Source of the DNA: Neopestalotiopsis rosae
Lineage: Eukaryota; Ascomycota; Sordariomycetes; Amphisphaeriales; Sporocadaceae
Length of the DNA: 64,000 bases
NCBI GenBank assembly: GCA_023078685.1
Contig: JALGAS010000008.1
Coordinates: 2,790,001-2,854,000, forward strand
Reading direction: 5' to 3'
A program made the position numbers and the translations under genes. Below the pieces are notes generated by a model. That model ran no database searches and was not told where the DNA came from. It saw only the letters and a list, made by a program, of their open reading frames with translations. Of the stretch, positions 1 through 12,696 are shown in pieces (within the stretch, counting starts at the first letter, position 1; each line of letters begins with the position of its first letter).

Positions 1-211
1 ACCATTGATCCCCTATATATGCCAAAATTTCAAGTCGGTTCTTCAGCGCTGACACGTGTTTGCATATCTTCCAAAGGTGCATGCTTGTACCATATACTTA
101 CCTCTCATGTTATAAGCGGGAGTTGTGATATTTAGAAGGGCACGGCAGATGGTATATTTGACAAGAGTCAGGAAAATATGTGTTATACGCCATCAATATC
201 ACTGCTGCTAG
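1..211. other. Window edge, 3' flank of the regulator gene
   Basis: AT-rich non-coding sequence downstream of the minus-strand regulator. I see no coding signal and no recognisable element. Confidence 0.4.
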
Positions 212-2669
212 TCACCCCAAGGATTGATTCATATCCAGGTAATTGTTCATTACATCAGCCCAAACAGCATCCGATAGACCTTCGTCCTGTACCCAGTCGC
301 ACTCTTGGTCTGTCTCACTCCCGTTTTCGTCGTTCACAGTTTCACTTGCAACCAGGCTGTTTTTGTCATTGCCATAAGGCTTCGGATCAACGATCATCTC
401 CGTTGTTTGTATCGCTGTCCCTATTCCTGGAACCGGATCATGATGAACTGAAGCTGTGCCAGGAAAAGCGGATCTCCCAGTCTCAACGCCCATGCTGACG
501 GGACCCATGGCTTCAGGAATCTTGAAAAGGGCAAGGCTGAAGTCAGCTGATACATGGATATCTTTCAACTCTTCCATGGCCATACTGCACTGCCTGTATC
601 CCTCAATGGCTCGGTCGCGAGCTTTTGGAGATGAGCATTTTATCTCGAGTAGATGCATCATCATGGTTGCGATGAGGACTGTCACGCTTGTAGCGGGAAG
701 ATATCTCATGAGTCGAAGCTTGAGCATCTTGTCGACAATACTTGTTATCTGGCAGGCAGACTCTTTAGCTTTCATACGTGACAATTCTTGAATGACGTTA
801 TGCGATGTGCACTCTTTGCCGGGCGGCACGGCTAAAAACACGGGTCGGTGCAATGCAAAGATGGTGGCGTGAAAAATCATTTGAAGCATTGCCTGATGAA
901 CCAGAATGATTTCTGGTCCATCCCATGTCTCTTCGTTGACTTTGCGATCCTGTTCGAAGAACCCATGTTGATCATCCCAGCTCGTGAGGGCCAAGTCACA
1001 CTGAAGTATCGTGTCAAGATTCTCCAAGTCTACTGTGGGTCGAAGTAAGATGCTTGTTGCCATGGTATCGCTATTGCAGGGACCGTGAATTGCCGTGCTT
1101 GAATACTGTGACTGGAGAATTTGGCCGATACACAAACATAGTTTCACTTGTGCCACAAACATTGAGGCAAGCTGACGCTGTATATCAATGTTGCGCAAAA
1201 CAAGCGAGTCGCGGTCGATAATTTCGATATCCGAGTCTAGAGTCTCGATGTCAAAGTCACTTTCCTGCAACATTGCCATGTCACAGTCTGCAAGACCTAT
1301 TATCAGTGGGCGACGCGTTCCCAGCGCGATCAAGCGATCACGTACGAAGCAAGACCACCAAATCCTTTTTCGCAATTTCTTCTTTCTCGTAGAGACTGAA
1401 AAGATGCCCGGATCTTGATGGAGTCCAATCGTCTGTGCCAAGGATATGGCGATACCTAGCCAATGCGACATATCTTTTGGGCCATCTGAAGTTTCGAACC
1501 AGTATGTCATCAGAAGCAGCGATTGAACAATAGCCAAGCGGTCGAGCTCGGAATCAGTGTCATAAAGAACCTGCTGTATTTAGTATAAAGTCTAGGAGAA
1601 TCTGGGTCGAGACTTGCTCTTGTTTTGCGGTAATAGCTGAGACGCATCGCCCGTCTATCATAGCACTCCACATTCTTGAGGTGTTCGTTGTCCACAAAGG
1701 CTATGCCTGCAAAGAGAACGGCGTGAAAGAGTAGCAGACTGATTTTCCCACTAGATCCGCTTTTATCGTTCACTGCTTTGAGAAACTCAAGCGGCTCCAG
1801 GATCGGTAAGTGAGGATGGACAAACTCCATGTACGATGTTATGATTGCGTTTTGAAGTCCTTCAGGCGGGAATTCATACACCCCCATGGATTTGATATAG
1901 CTCAGTTTCTCGGAGGAAATTGGGGCTGGGAAGGACTTGATAAATGCCGGTATCATTGGGGAGGTGTCCGACGCTGTATCCTCAGCATGGCAAGAGCGAA
2001 CCGGATCACCTGCCTCGCTTGCTGGTAGGCAAGTGAAATCCATGGCTGTGGTGAGAGAAGATGGTGGTTGCCCTTCTGGCGGTATCTGTAGAAGCCCAGG
2101 CGGTTCAGAAGTTGGGTTGACATATTGGGTGGTGAAACTTGGTGTAATCTCCTCCGGAGTGCGAATACATCCAGCCAAAAACGCAACATCGATCGGTGAA
2201 GAACTGAATTTATCGTCATGGGTTTGATCCTCATTCTCCGTGCTGATGGATTGAGGTGTGATCCCATTTCTTGGAAGCGGACGTATAGCAGTAAAACCAG
2301 AAGAGCTGAATGCAAATTCGGAGATGAAACCATCTCTACATGTTTTGATGTTAGCACCGAGGTAGAATTGATGCCTCCACAATGACAGGGGTTATGGATT
2401 TGCACAAAGGTTCTGGAATAGTCTTGCATTTGCTAACAACATGAGAAAAATTGCCCGATCACAGCGACGTACGTGTTTGGTGAGAGCTTCTTTTGTCGAC
2501 GTGCTGGAGTGATGCATTCCTGGTCGTTCCATCTGCAATTGCCACACGGACTCTGTATAACGACATCACAGCGGACCTTGCGGGCCCGGCAAGCAGTGCA
2601 GGCTCGCGCTGCTCGGTGCTTCGAAGTAGATGATTTCGGTCCGGACTGAGAATCATTTTGCCGGCCCAT
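212..2669 (-). CDS. Zn2Cys6 fungal-specific transcription factor
   Basis: A binuclear zinc-cluster regulator of about 758 residues, nuclear by family. Residues 24-52 show the spacing CX2CX6CX7CX2CX6C, preceded by basic residues. The middle and C-terminal parts carry the fungal-specific transcription factor domain, including 'HPHLPILEP' and 'AIVQSLLLMTYWFE', which resemble cutinase-factor-like regulators. I read three exons: 2669-2473, 2335-1618 and 1573-212. The second intron is only 44 nt and uses a GC donor (GCAAGT); this splice is needed to join the frames before 'VLYDTDSELDRLAIVQ'. The start is the ATG 23 codons before the first cysteine. It points away from the polyketide synthase 3' end on the same strand and is the natural candidate for a pathway-specific regulator. 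That link is inference from position. Confidence 0.85.
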
Positions 2670-3529
2670 GTTGAAATCTTTTTCGACGTTTACTTGGGTG
2701 GTATTAGTCTAGTGTGAAATTACAAACTCAGTATTGACAACCTTCTAAATATCAAACAAGTATGTACTCCAGCTATACATACCGTTTTGGTAAGCCGTAC
2801 ACCCTCTGCGCCATCCACCCCGCATTCCTTTATTTGTAACACATTCACGGTCGCCGGTGGGATCCACTTGGTTCACAGTCGGCTTTTCTTTTCTCCCTTG
2901 GTAAGGATTCGAGAGATAAATAGATTCACCAATGTTTATGAATCCTGACTCAAGTATGGAGAGTACAAGCATGCTTTACATATTACAGATCATGACAGAA
3001 ACACATATATGAACCAGGTGGTTTGAGTATAAACGAGTACCAAAATCATTTCTATACGAATTATAGTGGCGATGAAAGCCCTAAGTGATATCTCCGGTAA
3101 ATCAAGCTCAGCCCAAGCGGTAGTTACCTGCTATACAATACACAGTGCTAACCAGAGAGGAACACGAGTGCAAACACAGATCGTGACAGCGCTGTTCTAG
3201 TTTCATCTCATGGTGACACATCGGGTTATCAATCGTTGAGACCGTCGAGTCGGCCATCTCGCCATCATTATTCTCATGCACTCGATCAATTTCAGCTACT
3301 GAAGACGAGGAGCCCAGCACAGCACGATGCTTAGTAGTGGTAAAAGAAACTAGGTCGACGGTAGAATCCCGCCACCAGCTTGGGTCTGACTAATTTAGAT
3401 CCGGTTGGATACTTTCCACCGGCTCGGGTGAAGACAGCAATAGCCGAACCCGTTCTGCCACCGGCTCATTACATCATCTCAAGTCCCACTTGCCCTTTTG
3501 GTCAGACCCGGGATAATGCATTTTCTGTC
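2670..3529. other. Intergenic region upstream of the regulator
   Basis: Promoter side of the regulator, then sequence with only short, compositionally ordinary open frames. A CCGG-rich patch around 3395-3470 precedes the P450 remnant. No RNA gene or repeat was recognised. Confidence 0.4.
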
Positions 3530-3834
3530 TTTTTTCTTTTAGTTTACGGAAAGCATTGGTTATGGGCATTTGGAAGCGGTGGGAGAATTTGTATTGGAAG
3601 CAACTTTGCCTTTTACTGTGAGTTGTGCACCAGGCAAGGCAGTCGGCGAGAGAATAACGCCTTGATGAGAGTTCTTGCTAATCTTTTCCGGCAGCGATAG
3701 TTAAACTTCCTCGTTGCCGCCATCTTAGCCAATTTTACTCTCACCGTCCACAACCACTGATGGAGCTGCTGGATGGGCATTGGGCTGGACCAAAGGGCCA
3801 CCGCTGAGAGCTTAAGTTTCACAAGCCCAAAGAA
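3530..3834 (+). pseudogene. Cytochrome P450 C-terminal remnant with intact heme motif
   Basis: Positions 3569-3598 encode FGSGGRICIG, a perfect P450 heme-binding signature (cysteine codon 3590-3592), preceded by 'KHWLW' and followed by 'SNFAFY'. A likely acceptor, cttttag, precedes it at about 3541. Downstream, 3701-3757 encodes 'LNFLVAAILANFTLTV', and about 3760-3834, in another frame, encodes 'MELLDGHWAGPKGHR' and then 'ELKFHKPK'. Both resemble the usual last strands of fungal P450s. The pieces are separated by a frameshift and stop codons, and nothing upstream encodes the I-helix or ExxR region. I read this as the 3' end of a dead P450 gene lying tail-to-tail with the polyketide synthase. 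Confidence 0.65.
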
Positions 3835-4335
3835 GAATCAGAAGCTTGGAGGAACTCCGTGAAGCAGATCAAATTTCTTTTCTATCTCAATTAATTGATA
3901 TCTGCCTGGTATCATCAACTTCATCTACCTAGGTAAGTATGTAACTAGTTTCTTCCTCCGAGGTACGCAGTTGGGTAATGATCTCGCCGCATTCGCGATT
4001 GACTAGATGCTTCCTACATGTTTTATATTGTTGTGGTCTCTCGGTCACAACATGAATATACCACATTAGGCGTCACGCTAAGAGTCCCGGGCTCCGAGTT
4101 TGGAGAAATAATCTTCTTTAAAGTCAAAATGGAGGCCCAGCTCCCCTTAGCTCGGTCTTCAGCAACCATCTCAAACATGTATGCCCATCTAGCTGCCACA
4201 GCTGCAGTCCCTGATACCGTCTTTTCTTCCGTCCATCCATCGCTTGTTCACACACATACCTCATTCAACCTTGACACGGTCCTGATACGACGAGTGAAAA
4301 TCTTCCCTGGGCTTGCCCTTTCAAACCTCGCGATT
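3835..4335. other. Gap between P450 remnant and PKS 3' end
   Basis: Contains the presumed 3' untranslated region of the polyketide synthase. An open frame on the plus strand here has no recognisable protein features. Nothing else seen. Confidence 0.4.
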
Positions 4336-7300
4336 TTAATTTCCCTTCCCATCGATAGCGGCATCATACTTGACCCTCAGACGCTCAGCCGCCAGCTGAC
4401 CCAACGACATGATGGAGCCTGCTTCGAGGATCTCGGCCGTTGCGAACTCGGTACCTAGTTTCTGCCTGAGCCAGTTGCGTATCTCAATCATGATCAATGA
4501 GTCCACGCCCAGGTCTGCAAGTCCCATCTGCAGATCCAGATCATCCTCATCCACGCGTAGGATGCTGCTCAAGTGTTTGCCGATTTCCTGAGCGAGGACC
4601 CGGGCACTGTCTTCACTAGCGATGACCGCCGGGTTGTCCGCGACGGAAGCCAAGAACTTCGACAGAGTATCGTCGGAGGCAGTAGCGCCCGTGGCCGTGT
4701 GATCTCCGTCATTGTTTTGGTATGCCGCCATGCGGCGATCTCGTCGCCACACAACTCGGTTTCTGGGGTCAGAAAGGGGCAGCGTTGTCCGCAGGCCTAG
4801 ACCCAGTTGGTTGGGGCTTGTATACGCGGGAACCGCCGCGTCTATCGCCGGGGGCGAGGATTTACTGGACGACCTCCATATCATGAGCTCAAGGGCCTCG
4901 ACGAGGTCCCGCTCAACCAGCATCCAGTACCCGCTGGCCCGAAGAGGCTCCAGCTTGAGAGCTCCCTCGGCGCCTAGCGAGCCTGTGGCGGTGAGGAATC
5001 CCACATCTTCCATAACTCCGATGTCGAGAACGCTTGCGGGCAGCCCCAGCTCCTGCCGGTATTGCGCAAAGGCGTCCAGGAACGTGTTAGCAGCGGCATA
5101 GTTTGCCTGGCCGAACTGGCCTCCCAGTCCGCACACGGAACTGTACATGAGGAAGAAGTCGAGACTGTTGCCCAGCACCTCATGAAGATTCCAGGTACCT
5201 CGCACCTTGGGCGTGATGGGCCCATTCCACTCGTCGATCGTCATTTTGGCGAGCGATTGGTCCTATTGACAGTAAGTCAGTCAGGTTTTCTTAGTGGTTC
5301 CAAAACGCGGGATATCATACCCTCAAGACAAGAGCCATCTGCATCACTCCAGCAATCGGTTTGCTTGCCTCGGCAGCCACCCGCTTCACATCCTCAAGAC
5401 TTGCAACGTCGCCAGAGAAGGCCTGAACCGAGCATCCTGATGCTTCTAATTCGTCGAAAAACGTCCCATGGACATCCCTGTTGGCGGCCGACCTGGAAAG
5501 GAAGGCCAGGTTCTTCGCGCCTCGCTCGACCATCCATGTCGCTATAGCCTGACCAATGCCGCCCAGTCCGCCCACGAGGAGATAGGAAACATCGGGACGG
5601 AATAGGTCTCTTTGACCCAGGAGGGCCACGCCCGGGAGGACATTAGAATCCTCGGGCATGTGGACTGCAACTTTGCCGTCGTAGTCCCTCTTTTGCATAA
5701 ATTGAAAGGCCTCCAAGATATTGCTAGCATCGAATGCCGTGATCCGTTGAGGGGGTTTAATTTCACCGGCCTCGTACATGTCAATGATGGTCTTTAGCAA
5801 CTTCTTCGCTTCTTGCGGTCTTCCTTTGCATAGGCGGGCGATATCCACCCCAAAGAAGCCCCGGTTGCCTTGGAATAAGTCGAGGGCTAGCTTTCCGTGG
5901 CCCGTTATGTCGCGCTTGCCAAGTTCGATCATGACGCCGTTCTCGGCAACGCACTCCCATGAAGCATGCAACAGCTCTCCGGTTAGCGAATTCAGGACGA
6001 GGTCTACACCTCTGCCATTGGTAGCCCTTTGTACGTCAGCCTTGAAGGAATTGTCCTTGGAGCTGAAGATGCGGTCTCTGGCTAAGCCAAACGTCTCCGC
6101 CAAAAAGGTTGCTCTCTCCTCTGAGTCCGTCGTGGCGTACACCTAAATGTGGGTTAAGCTGCGTATTCCCTCATGACTGGGTGGATGTCTTACCTCGGCC
6201 CCGACAGCCTTGCAGATATACATGGCGGCCATGCCTGCTGGTCCTGCGGCAGCTTGAACGAGTACCGTCTGCGCAAAGTGCAGTGTCAGTATATCGTGCG
6301 CAGGTGTGGAAACACGGAATTACTCACTTGTCCACTCTCTAGATTACCAACGGTCAGGAGTCCCCGTATCACGGTCGCATATATCGACGGCATAGTAGCC
6401 GCCTCTTCGAAGCTAAGACCATCAGGAATCTTGATGCACCTTTGTGACGACGTCCTGAGCCTCGAGCAGAGCGATTGCTGGCTGAGGACCATGACGCGAT
6501 CACCAATCTGGAGGTCCTGTACCGCAGACCCGACTTCGTGTACAACTCCAGCACACTCATAGCCGAAGCTATCTCCTTCGGACACACCCATGGCGGTGTA
6601 GAGATCACCGTTGTTCATGCCGGTCACGCGGACATCCACCTCCACCTCGGTCGAGCCCAAGGCGCCCTCATAAGGCCACGCTGCCCATTGAAGAGTCTCT
6701 AGTGCACCTTTCTTTCCGATTTGGAGGTGCCTTGGCGAGTCCCGCACCCCGACGTTGACCAATTCCTTTGTCACAGAGACGCCGCTGAACCGACTTACAT
6801 GAACAACACCCTCGTGAAGAGCGTACTCATAGTCAGGATCCGTCTCCTCAGCACGATTTCCACTGGTCTGCAGCTTTTCGACCACCTTGACCGTGGCGTC
6901 CCATGCCTTTTGGTCCAGGCAATCTACCTCGAGGACACCAAACGGCAAGTTGTATTCAGATCGAATTGTGCGTGCCATTCCGTTTATAAGCGAATAACGG
7001 GGGTCGGAAGCCGCCATTTGGGCCGAGCGGGTGAGCCAGAGGATGGTGCAATCTTCCAAACCGCCTAGGAAACTGACCAGGGCGCGGAATTCGCTTTCCT
7101 TCATGTCATGGAGGAAGGCAGATTCCAGCTCATAAGTGCAGATCAGGGTCTGGCCCGGCGGTGGCCTCTGCGTGAGAGAGCAGCGATCAACCTCAAAGCC
7201 CTTGGCTCGAAGGTAATCTTCTAGTGCTGAGGTGCTGGGGCTCGTGGCATCGGGTGCCACAAGAGTGAACCTTTGAGATTTCTGCTGAGATGCGACATCG

Positions 7301-10300
7301 GTGGCTCTCGCGATCATCATGGCGTTCTGTTGATATGGTTGTTTCTGATCATAGCAGACAGACTCGACCCCATCGAAGCCCGTCTTGCGAAGCTCCTGGT
7401 CCCATCGCTCTGGCAACACCCAGGGTTGTTTTCCTCGTCCGTCTGCTTCTCCGAGCCACCATCCCGGCAGAAGGCCCACGGCGTAATCCATGAATTTGGA
7501 TTCTGGTATTATAGATTAGCATTTGGCACCGTCGTATAAAGTAGGTCATGGCATTACCTGGGCACAGCTCCGACAGAATCAAACGACCCCGTGGCCGAAG
7601 CAGTTTCCGGACATTGGTCAGTGATTGTGAAAGGCTAGGTGTGGCGTGCAAGACCTATATACTCAGTCAGTGGATGAGGTAACGGTGATCTCGACAAAGA
7701 ACCCCATGGCTCACATTGTGTGCTAGGACTATATCAAACGAGCCCTCCTCAAAGTCCTGCTCGGCGGGAGCTCGGGTGACGTCGAATGTGCGATACTCGA
7801 TGCCTGCGTAGTCCTTGAACCGTTCCTTTGCTTTGATGAAGAACCCGGCCGAGATGTCAGTATAGAAAAACGTAGAGTACAACCTGTGTCCGGATGAGTC
7901 CTTCAGATTCTTGAGGACGTTTTCGGTGGTACTGCCCATTCCGGCACCGATCTCGAGCACGCGAAGATTGGGGTTTTCATGTCCCAAGAGCTCCACTAGC
8001 CCGCTGTAATCGATCCAGTCGAAGAAGTTGTAGAAAGCAGTGAGCATGTTATCCCGGAGAAGCATCTCCAGGGCGTCGACCTTGCCATCAAAGACATCGA
8101 CAACGCCTTTGTACACCTCATAGATGATACGGCAACCATCCATGTCTGGCGTGTCCCTAGCCTGGTTCATCAGCTCCTCAATCAAAGCCTGTCGCTCCGG
8201 AGAAGAAAGTTCGCAGAGTTCAGCCGCTCCTGTTACCACTCTGGATTTGCCTGCTTTTGCAAATTCCACAACCTCTCCCAACCAGTCGTGGAATTTCTGG
8301 AGGTGGTCCTCGGGCGCCGTGTGGCCCTGCAGTTGAAGCAGATTTTCAGCCGCGCAAAGCAAGAACAGCTTTTCCAACTTGGCAGTGGCTGATTCCTGGG
8401 TAAGCCGTGGCTTGATCAGCGTCCCAGGGTCGACCATGTCAACGTCGGGCTTCCATTCCAACTGCATGGCTCCGTGAGGATCATTTCCACGTCCGTCACT
8501 GTCACTGGCTATCCGTGATTTTGTGATGTTTTTCAAAACCACCGAGAGCTCGCCAGTTCGGCTCTTACCGTATCCATTGCAGACCACTGTGCCGCCAGGT
8601 GAAACTTCGGCCTGGAGGTGTATCCGTGTGTGCTTGCCGGCTCCAGGACCAACGTACAGCTCCTCAATATACGTTAGCTGCTCAGCGTTGTCGACAGCTC
8701 TCGCCAAACCATGATGTATCGCAACATCAATCGCCTGAATAATCATCGCTAGTGAGGTAGGGTGCAGCTGATAGGTAGACTCCGATTCTGTTAAGCCTTC
8801 GACGACGACAGCCGAGACTTCCTTCCGGTCTGTGTGAACCGAAACATCTTGCAGTCCTCGGAAAGATGGACCATATTCCAAGCCGAGGCGTCTCCATGCC
8901 TTGTACCATCTTCCTGAGGGTACGCTCCTGGGTAGCAAAGGAGTGTCCCCTACTGCATACTTCGACCCAGGGCCCGATCGTACCTGTCCATGGCAATGTT
9001 TTACCCAGCCCGAAGTACTGTTCGAGACGATGGAGAAGTCATACCACTCAGAGTCTGTCGTCGTAGTCAGCCTGTAAGGCTGCAGTGAGGTGATAATCTC
9101 GACCGATTCACCAGGGCGGATGACCACAGGGCTCGTGCTGTTGACTGTGACGTTACGGACGGTGTAGTCGCTGCCACCGCACAGCTGAGTAATCGCTTCT
9201 CCAGCCATGACAACGTACGCTGCTGCTGGAAACTCCATTTGTGTGCGCATGACGTGCTCCCGGACCCATCCGGGAACCGTGTCAGGAGAAACAAGGTTCC
9301 TCCACACTGGCACTAGATCGCTTGCTTCTGCGACGCGAGAACCGAGCAAGTCGTGATGGGGAAACTCCTTTAAGCGCCACATCTTCATGACTCGGCTCTC
9401 ATGCCAAAAATTTCCCTCACGGTGCCAGGCATATTTCGGCAAATTCGGCAGCGTGCTACCCTTCGGATACATGGCCGCGAAATCGATATCCACTCCGACA
9501 GCAAACAGCTGCCCCACAGCTTTCAGCACACTCTTGCGAGCATCTGCGTTTCGAGTCAAGAGGGAAATGTACTGTGTTTCGGTGCCGACCTCTTTGTAGA
9601 TCTGCTTCAAGGGACCCGCCAAAGCAGAATGAGGTCCGATCTCGAGATGCGGGCTACCAGCCAGCTGGCTGTGGTTGAGAATCGCTTTAACACCGGAGTG
9701 AAATCGTACGGGGGATACCAGGTTGTCTATCCAATATGACGCTGGGAGTTCTTTTCCTGCCGTCACGAACCTGTCCTTCACGGTTGAATAGTAGGGGACA
9801 ACTGGGTCCCTGGGGGTGATGCATCCTTCGAGTAGCTGCTGATACAGTACTCCCACATCTTGCATGTGATCTGTCAGAGATGTTAGCCTAGCAAACGTAC
9901 GGGTGGGTTTGGGGTGGAACTACGCGAGTGGTAAGCCATTTTCACGTGCAATCTACGTGCAAAAACATCGGGCCTCGTTTTCTTGAAATCCGCAATAAAG
10001 GTGTCGAGGATCGACTCGTCGCCCGAGATAGTCACACTGCTGCCGCTGTTAAGGCAGGCAAGTGACAAGCCCTGCGGAAGCAATGGAGCGACTTCGTCTG
10101 CGCCAAGACCGACAGCAGCCATACCTCCTGGACGTGTCTGGGATTTGAGAGCGACTCCACGATAGTAGGCGATTGTCAAGGCATCTTCCATGGTGTAGAC
10201 ACCCGCAGCGTAGGCCGCGGCGATGTCACCACCAGAGTGGCCGACCACTGCTGAAGGGTGAACGCCCCATGAGCGTATCAGGTTAACGAGGGCGATCTGA

Positions 10301-12696
10301 ACAGCTGCGCAGATGGGCTGCGCATACTGAGCTTGGTCCAAGAGACTATCTGATGCCGGTTTCTGGAGTTCAGCTGGAAAAGGGGAGTTAGTACAGTCTG
10401 CATAACACAGCAACGTCTTGGTGATACAAAGCTTACTTTCAATGCTGAAGCTCGCAGGGTGTTCCAGTTGAGCCAGGTGGGAATCCATAGTACGGATGTC
10501 CTGCAGAAAGGAATCATGAGCTGTCATCAACTCCTTGCCCATCCCTGGCCACTGCGCACCCTGGCCCGTAAATATGAACACAGGTTTTGCGCCGCTGTTT
10601 TCCACCTTGCTCTTGGTTCTGATAGCGTCAAAGCGTGCAGAGTTGTCCGTAACTGCATATGTTCGGTAGGGCATGTGTTCTCTTCGAGCGCCGAGTGTGT
10701 AGGCGAGGTCAGTAATTGAAGGCTGCTCCTGGCTGCAAAACTCCTCCAAGGCCTGGACTGAATTTGCCAGCGATTCCTCATGATTCGCTGAGAAGACAAG
10801 AAGTGATGGATTAACACTTTGTTCGCCATCCGCATCGTGGCCGTTCACACCATTGCCATTCACGCCATTGCCATTCACGCCATTGCCATTCACGCTATTG
10901 CCGTTCACACCATGGCCGTTCACACCATGGCCGTTTACACTGTTGCCGTTCACACCGTTGGTGTGGCCGTTTATCGCAATCCCATTAGTACCATTAGCGT
11001 TTCCGGTGCCGTTGACCGTCTCGCTCTTCTGGTCATGTTTCTCAGAGCTGGACGGCAAATAAGAATCTGCTGAGTCAAGGATAACCTGTTCGGTCATGTC
11101 AGTACTACGGTGGCGACAACAGAAGTAGACACAAAACAGACATGGGAAGTTGGAGCAAAGAGGTAAGAGCAGTGCCGTGGCATGAGGATGCCGGGATTAG
11201 ACCTACGTGGCAATTCGCGCCGCCAAATCCAAAGTTGTTGACGCTTATACGTTCTTTTCGCCCTTTGGGCCACGCAGTAGGTTCAGTGGGGACGACCAGA
11301 CCGGCTGATTTCCACGGGACTGTCTTTTGATCAGCATCCAGAAATGTGCTTTCGGGGTTTCGAACAGGTCCAAGGCACCCGCCACGACTTACTCTTGGGG
11401 TTCGGGTTATTGAACTTGATGTTGGGTACGATGGTTTTCTTTTCTAGACACAAGACAGACTTGATGATGCTGGAGATTCCGGAGGCTGCCTCCGCATGGC
11501 CTACATTGGGCTTGACCTATCACCGCAACGTTAGTACACGAACTTTACCATAGATGAGCAATAGACATACCGATCCTATCAAAACACCCCCAGCCTCTTG
11601 CCATACGTTGGCTACCGCCTGAGCTTCCAGTGGGTCGCCCACAGCCGTGCCTGTGCCATGGCATTCGCAGAAGGCCGTCTCAGCAGTGTCGAGACCTGCT
11701 AGTTGATATGTCTTGCGAATCAGCGCTTCTTGTGCCGAAGTGCTGGGATTACTAATTCCCGAAGTCTTGCCGTCGAAGTTGGTCGCCGTAGACCGTACAA
11801 TGGCACGAATAGGATTTCCGTCCCGAATGGCATGGTCTAACCTCTTGATGTAGACAGCGTTGATAGCATCAGCACGTGCGTAGCCGTTGGCGCTGACGTC
11901 GAACGTCTTGCATGAAGTATCTGCCGACAAGGCTCCGGCTTCATATAACGCCACTGTCATAGCTGGCGTCAGGACAAGATTTGCTCCACAGACCACCGCG
12001 GAGGAGCATTGCCCATGTGCGACCGCCTCACAGGCTACATGGAAGCTCAACAAGGAAGAAGCGCATGCGGCCTTGATAACGAAACTGGAGAGCTTGTTAG
12101 TCAGGATCGGAGCTGAACAGGGTGAATAATACTCGCCTAGGTCCACGCAGGTCGTATTCGTACGAGATACGATTCGCCAGTGCAAAATCAAACGTGCCAG
12201 TCATTCGATGTATCGGAAAGTCTTGTGGATCTTTGGCCTGTAGGTCGTTCCAGTCCTCGGCCGAAAAGCCCACGTAGCATCCGACATCTTTGCCCCTCCA
12301 CCCTTTCTCTCCCGCACTCTCGAAAGCCTCATATACGACCTCCAGGAGGAGTCGGTGATGTGGGTCGAGCTGGTCTGCTTCGGCCTTGGACATGCTGAAA
12401 AAGCCAGCATCCATCTGTGCGAGATCCAGGTCCTTGAGGAAGTAGCCCTGGTTAGTGTTCATGTGTCCGGCCTTGCCGTGACCTCTGTAGCGGTTCTCAG
12501 GAACCGGTGAAATGGCATCTCTCTTGTTGACAAGAAGATCCCAATACTTCTCTTCATTATCGACGCCACCTGGCAGTCTCATGGACATGCCAACAATGGC
12601 AATGGGAACCGGATCAGTTAGTGGAGGATCCTGGACATGATTTCGGTGATCCCCATTTTGCAGACAGGAGATGTTGTTTGCTTGTAGGTCAGCCAT
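4336..12696 (-). CDS. Highly reducing polyketide synthase (KS-AT-DH-cMT-ER-KR-ACP)
   Basis: An iterative type I synthase of about 2,553 residues in 12 exons: 12696-12137, 12084-11571, 11516-11393, 11319-11207, 11085-10437, 10373-9924, 9870-7715, 7654-7558, 7502-6328, 6268-6194, 6142-5321, 5262-4336. KS: Cys194 in 'AACASSL', His329 in 'ECHGTGT', His365 in 'NVGHAEA'. AT: 'GHSGGD', Ser near 700. DH: His1009 in 'WVREHVM', but Ala1178 replaces the catalytic Asp ('[10 protein letters not shown]'). cMT: '[11 protein letters not shown]' near 1442. ER: 'QAAAGPAG' near 1950. KR: 'VGGLGGIG' near 2161, Ser about 2287, Tyr2300. ACP: 'GVDSL', Ser2500. The start fits family lengths, about 30 residues before the KS. 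The first intron needs a GC donor (GCGAGT). No thioesterase or reductase release domain is present. The product cannot be predicted. Confidence 0.93.
10837..10953 (-). repeat. 15-bp coding minisatellite in the KS-AT linker of the PKS
   Basis: About eight tandem, slightly diverged 15-bp units encode a five-residue repeat of the form [10 protein letters not shown] or VNGNS (residues about 482-520). It is embedded in a longer Asn/Gly-rich linker (about 460-527) between the KS and AT domains. The frame is kept because the unit is a multiple of three. Confidence 0.9.

Noticed and set aside
4018..4458. Plus-strand frame of 146 residues overlapping the PKS 3' end
   Set aside because: Overlaps the ACP-coding exon in antisense and has no protein-like features.
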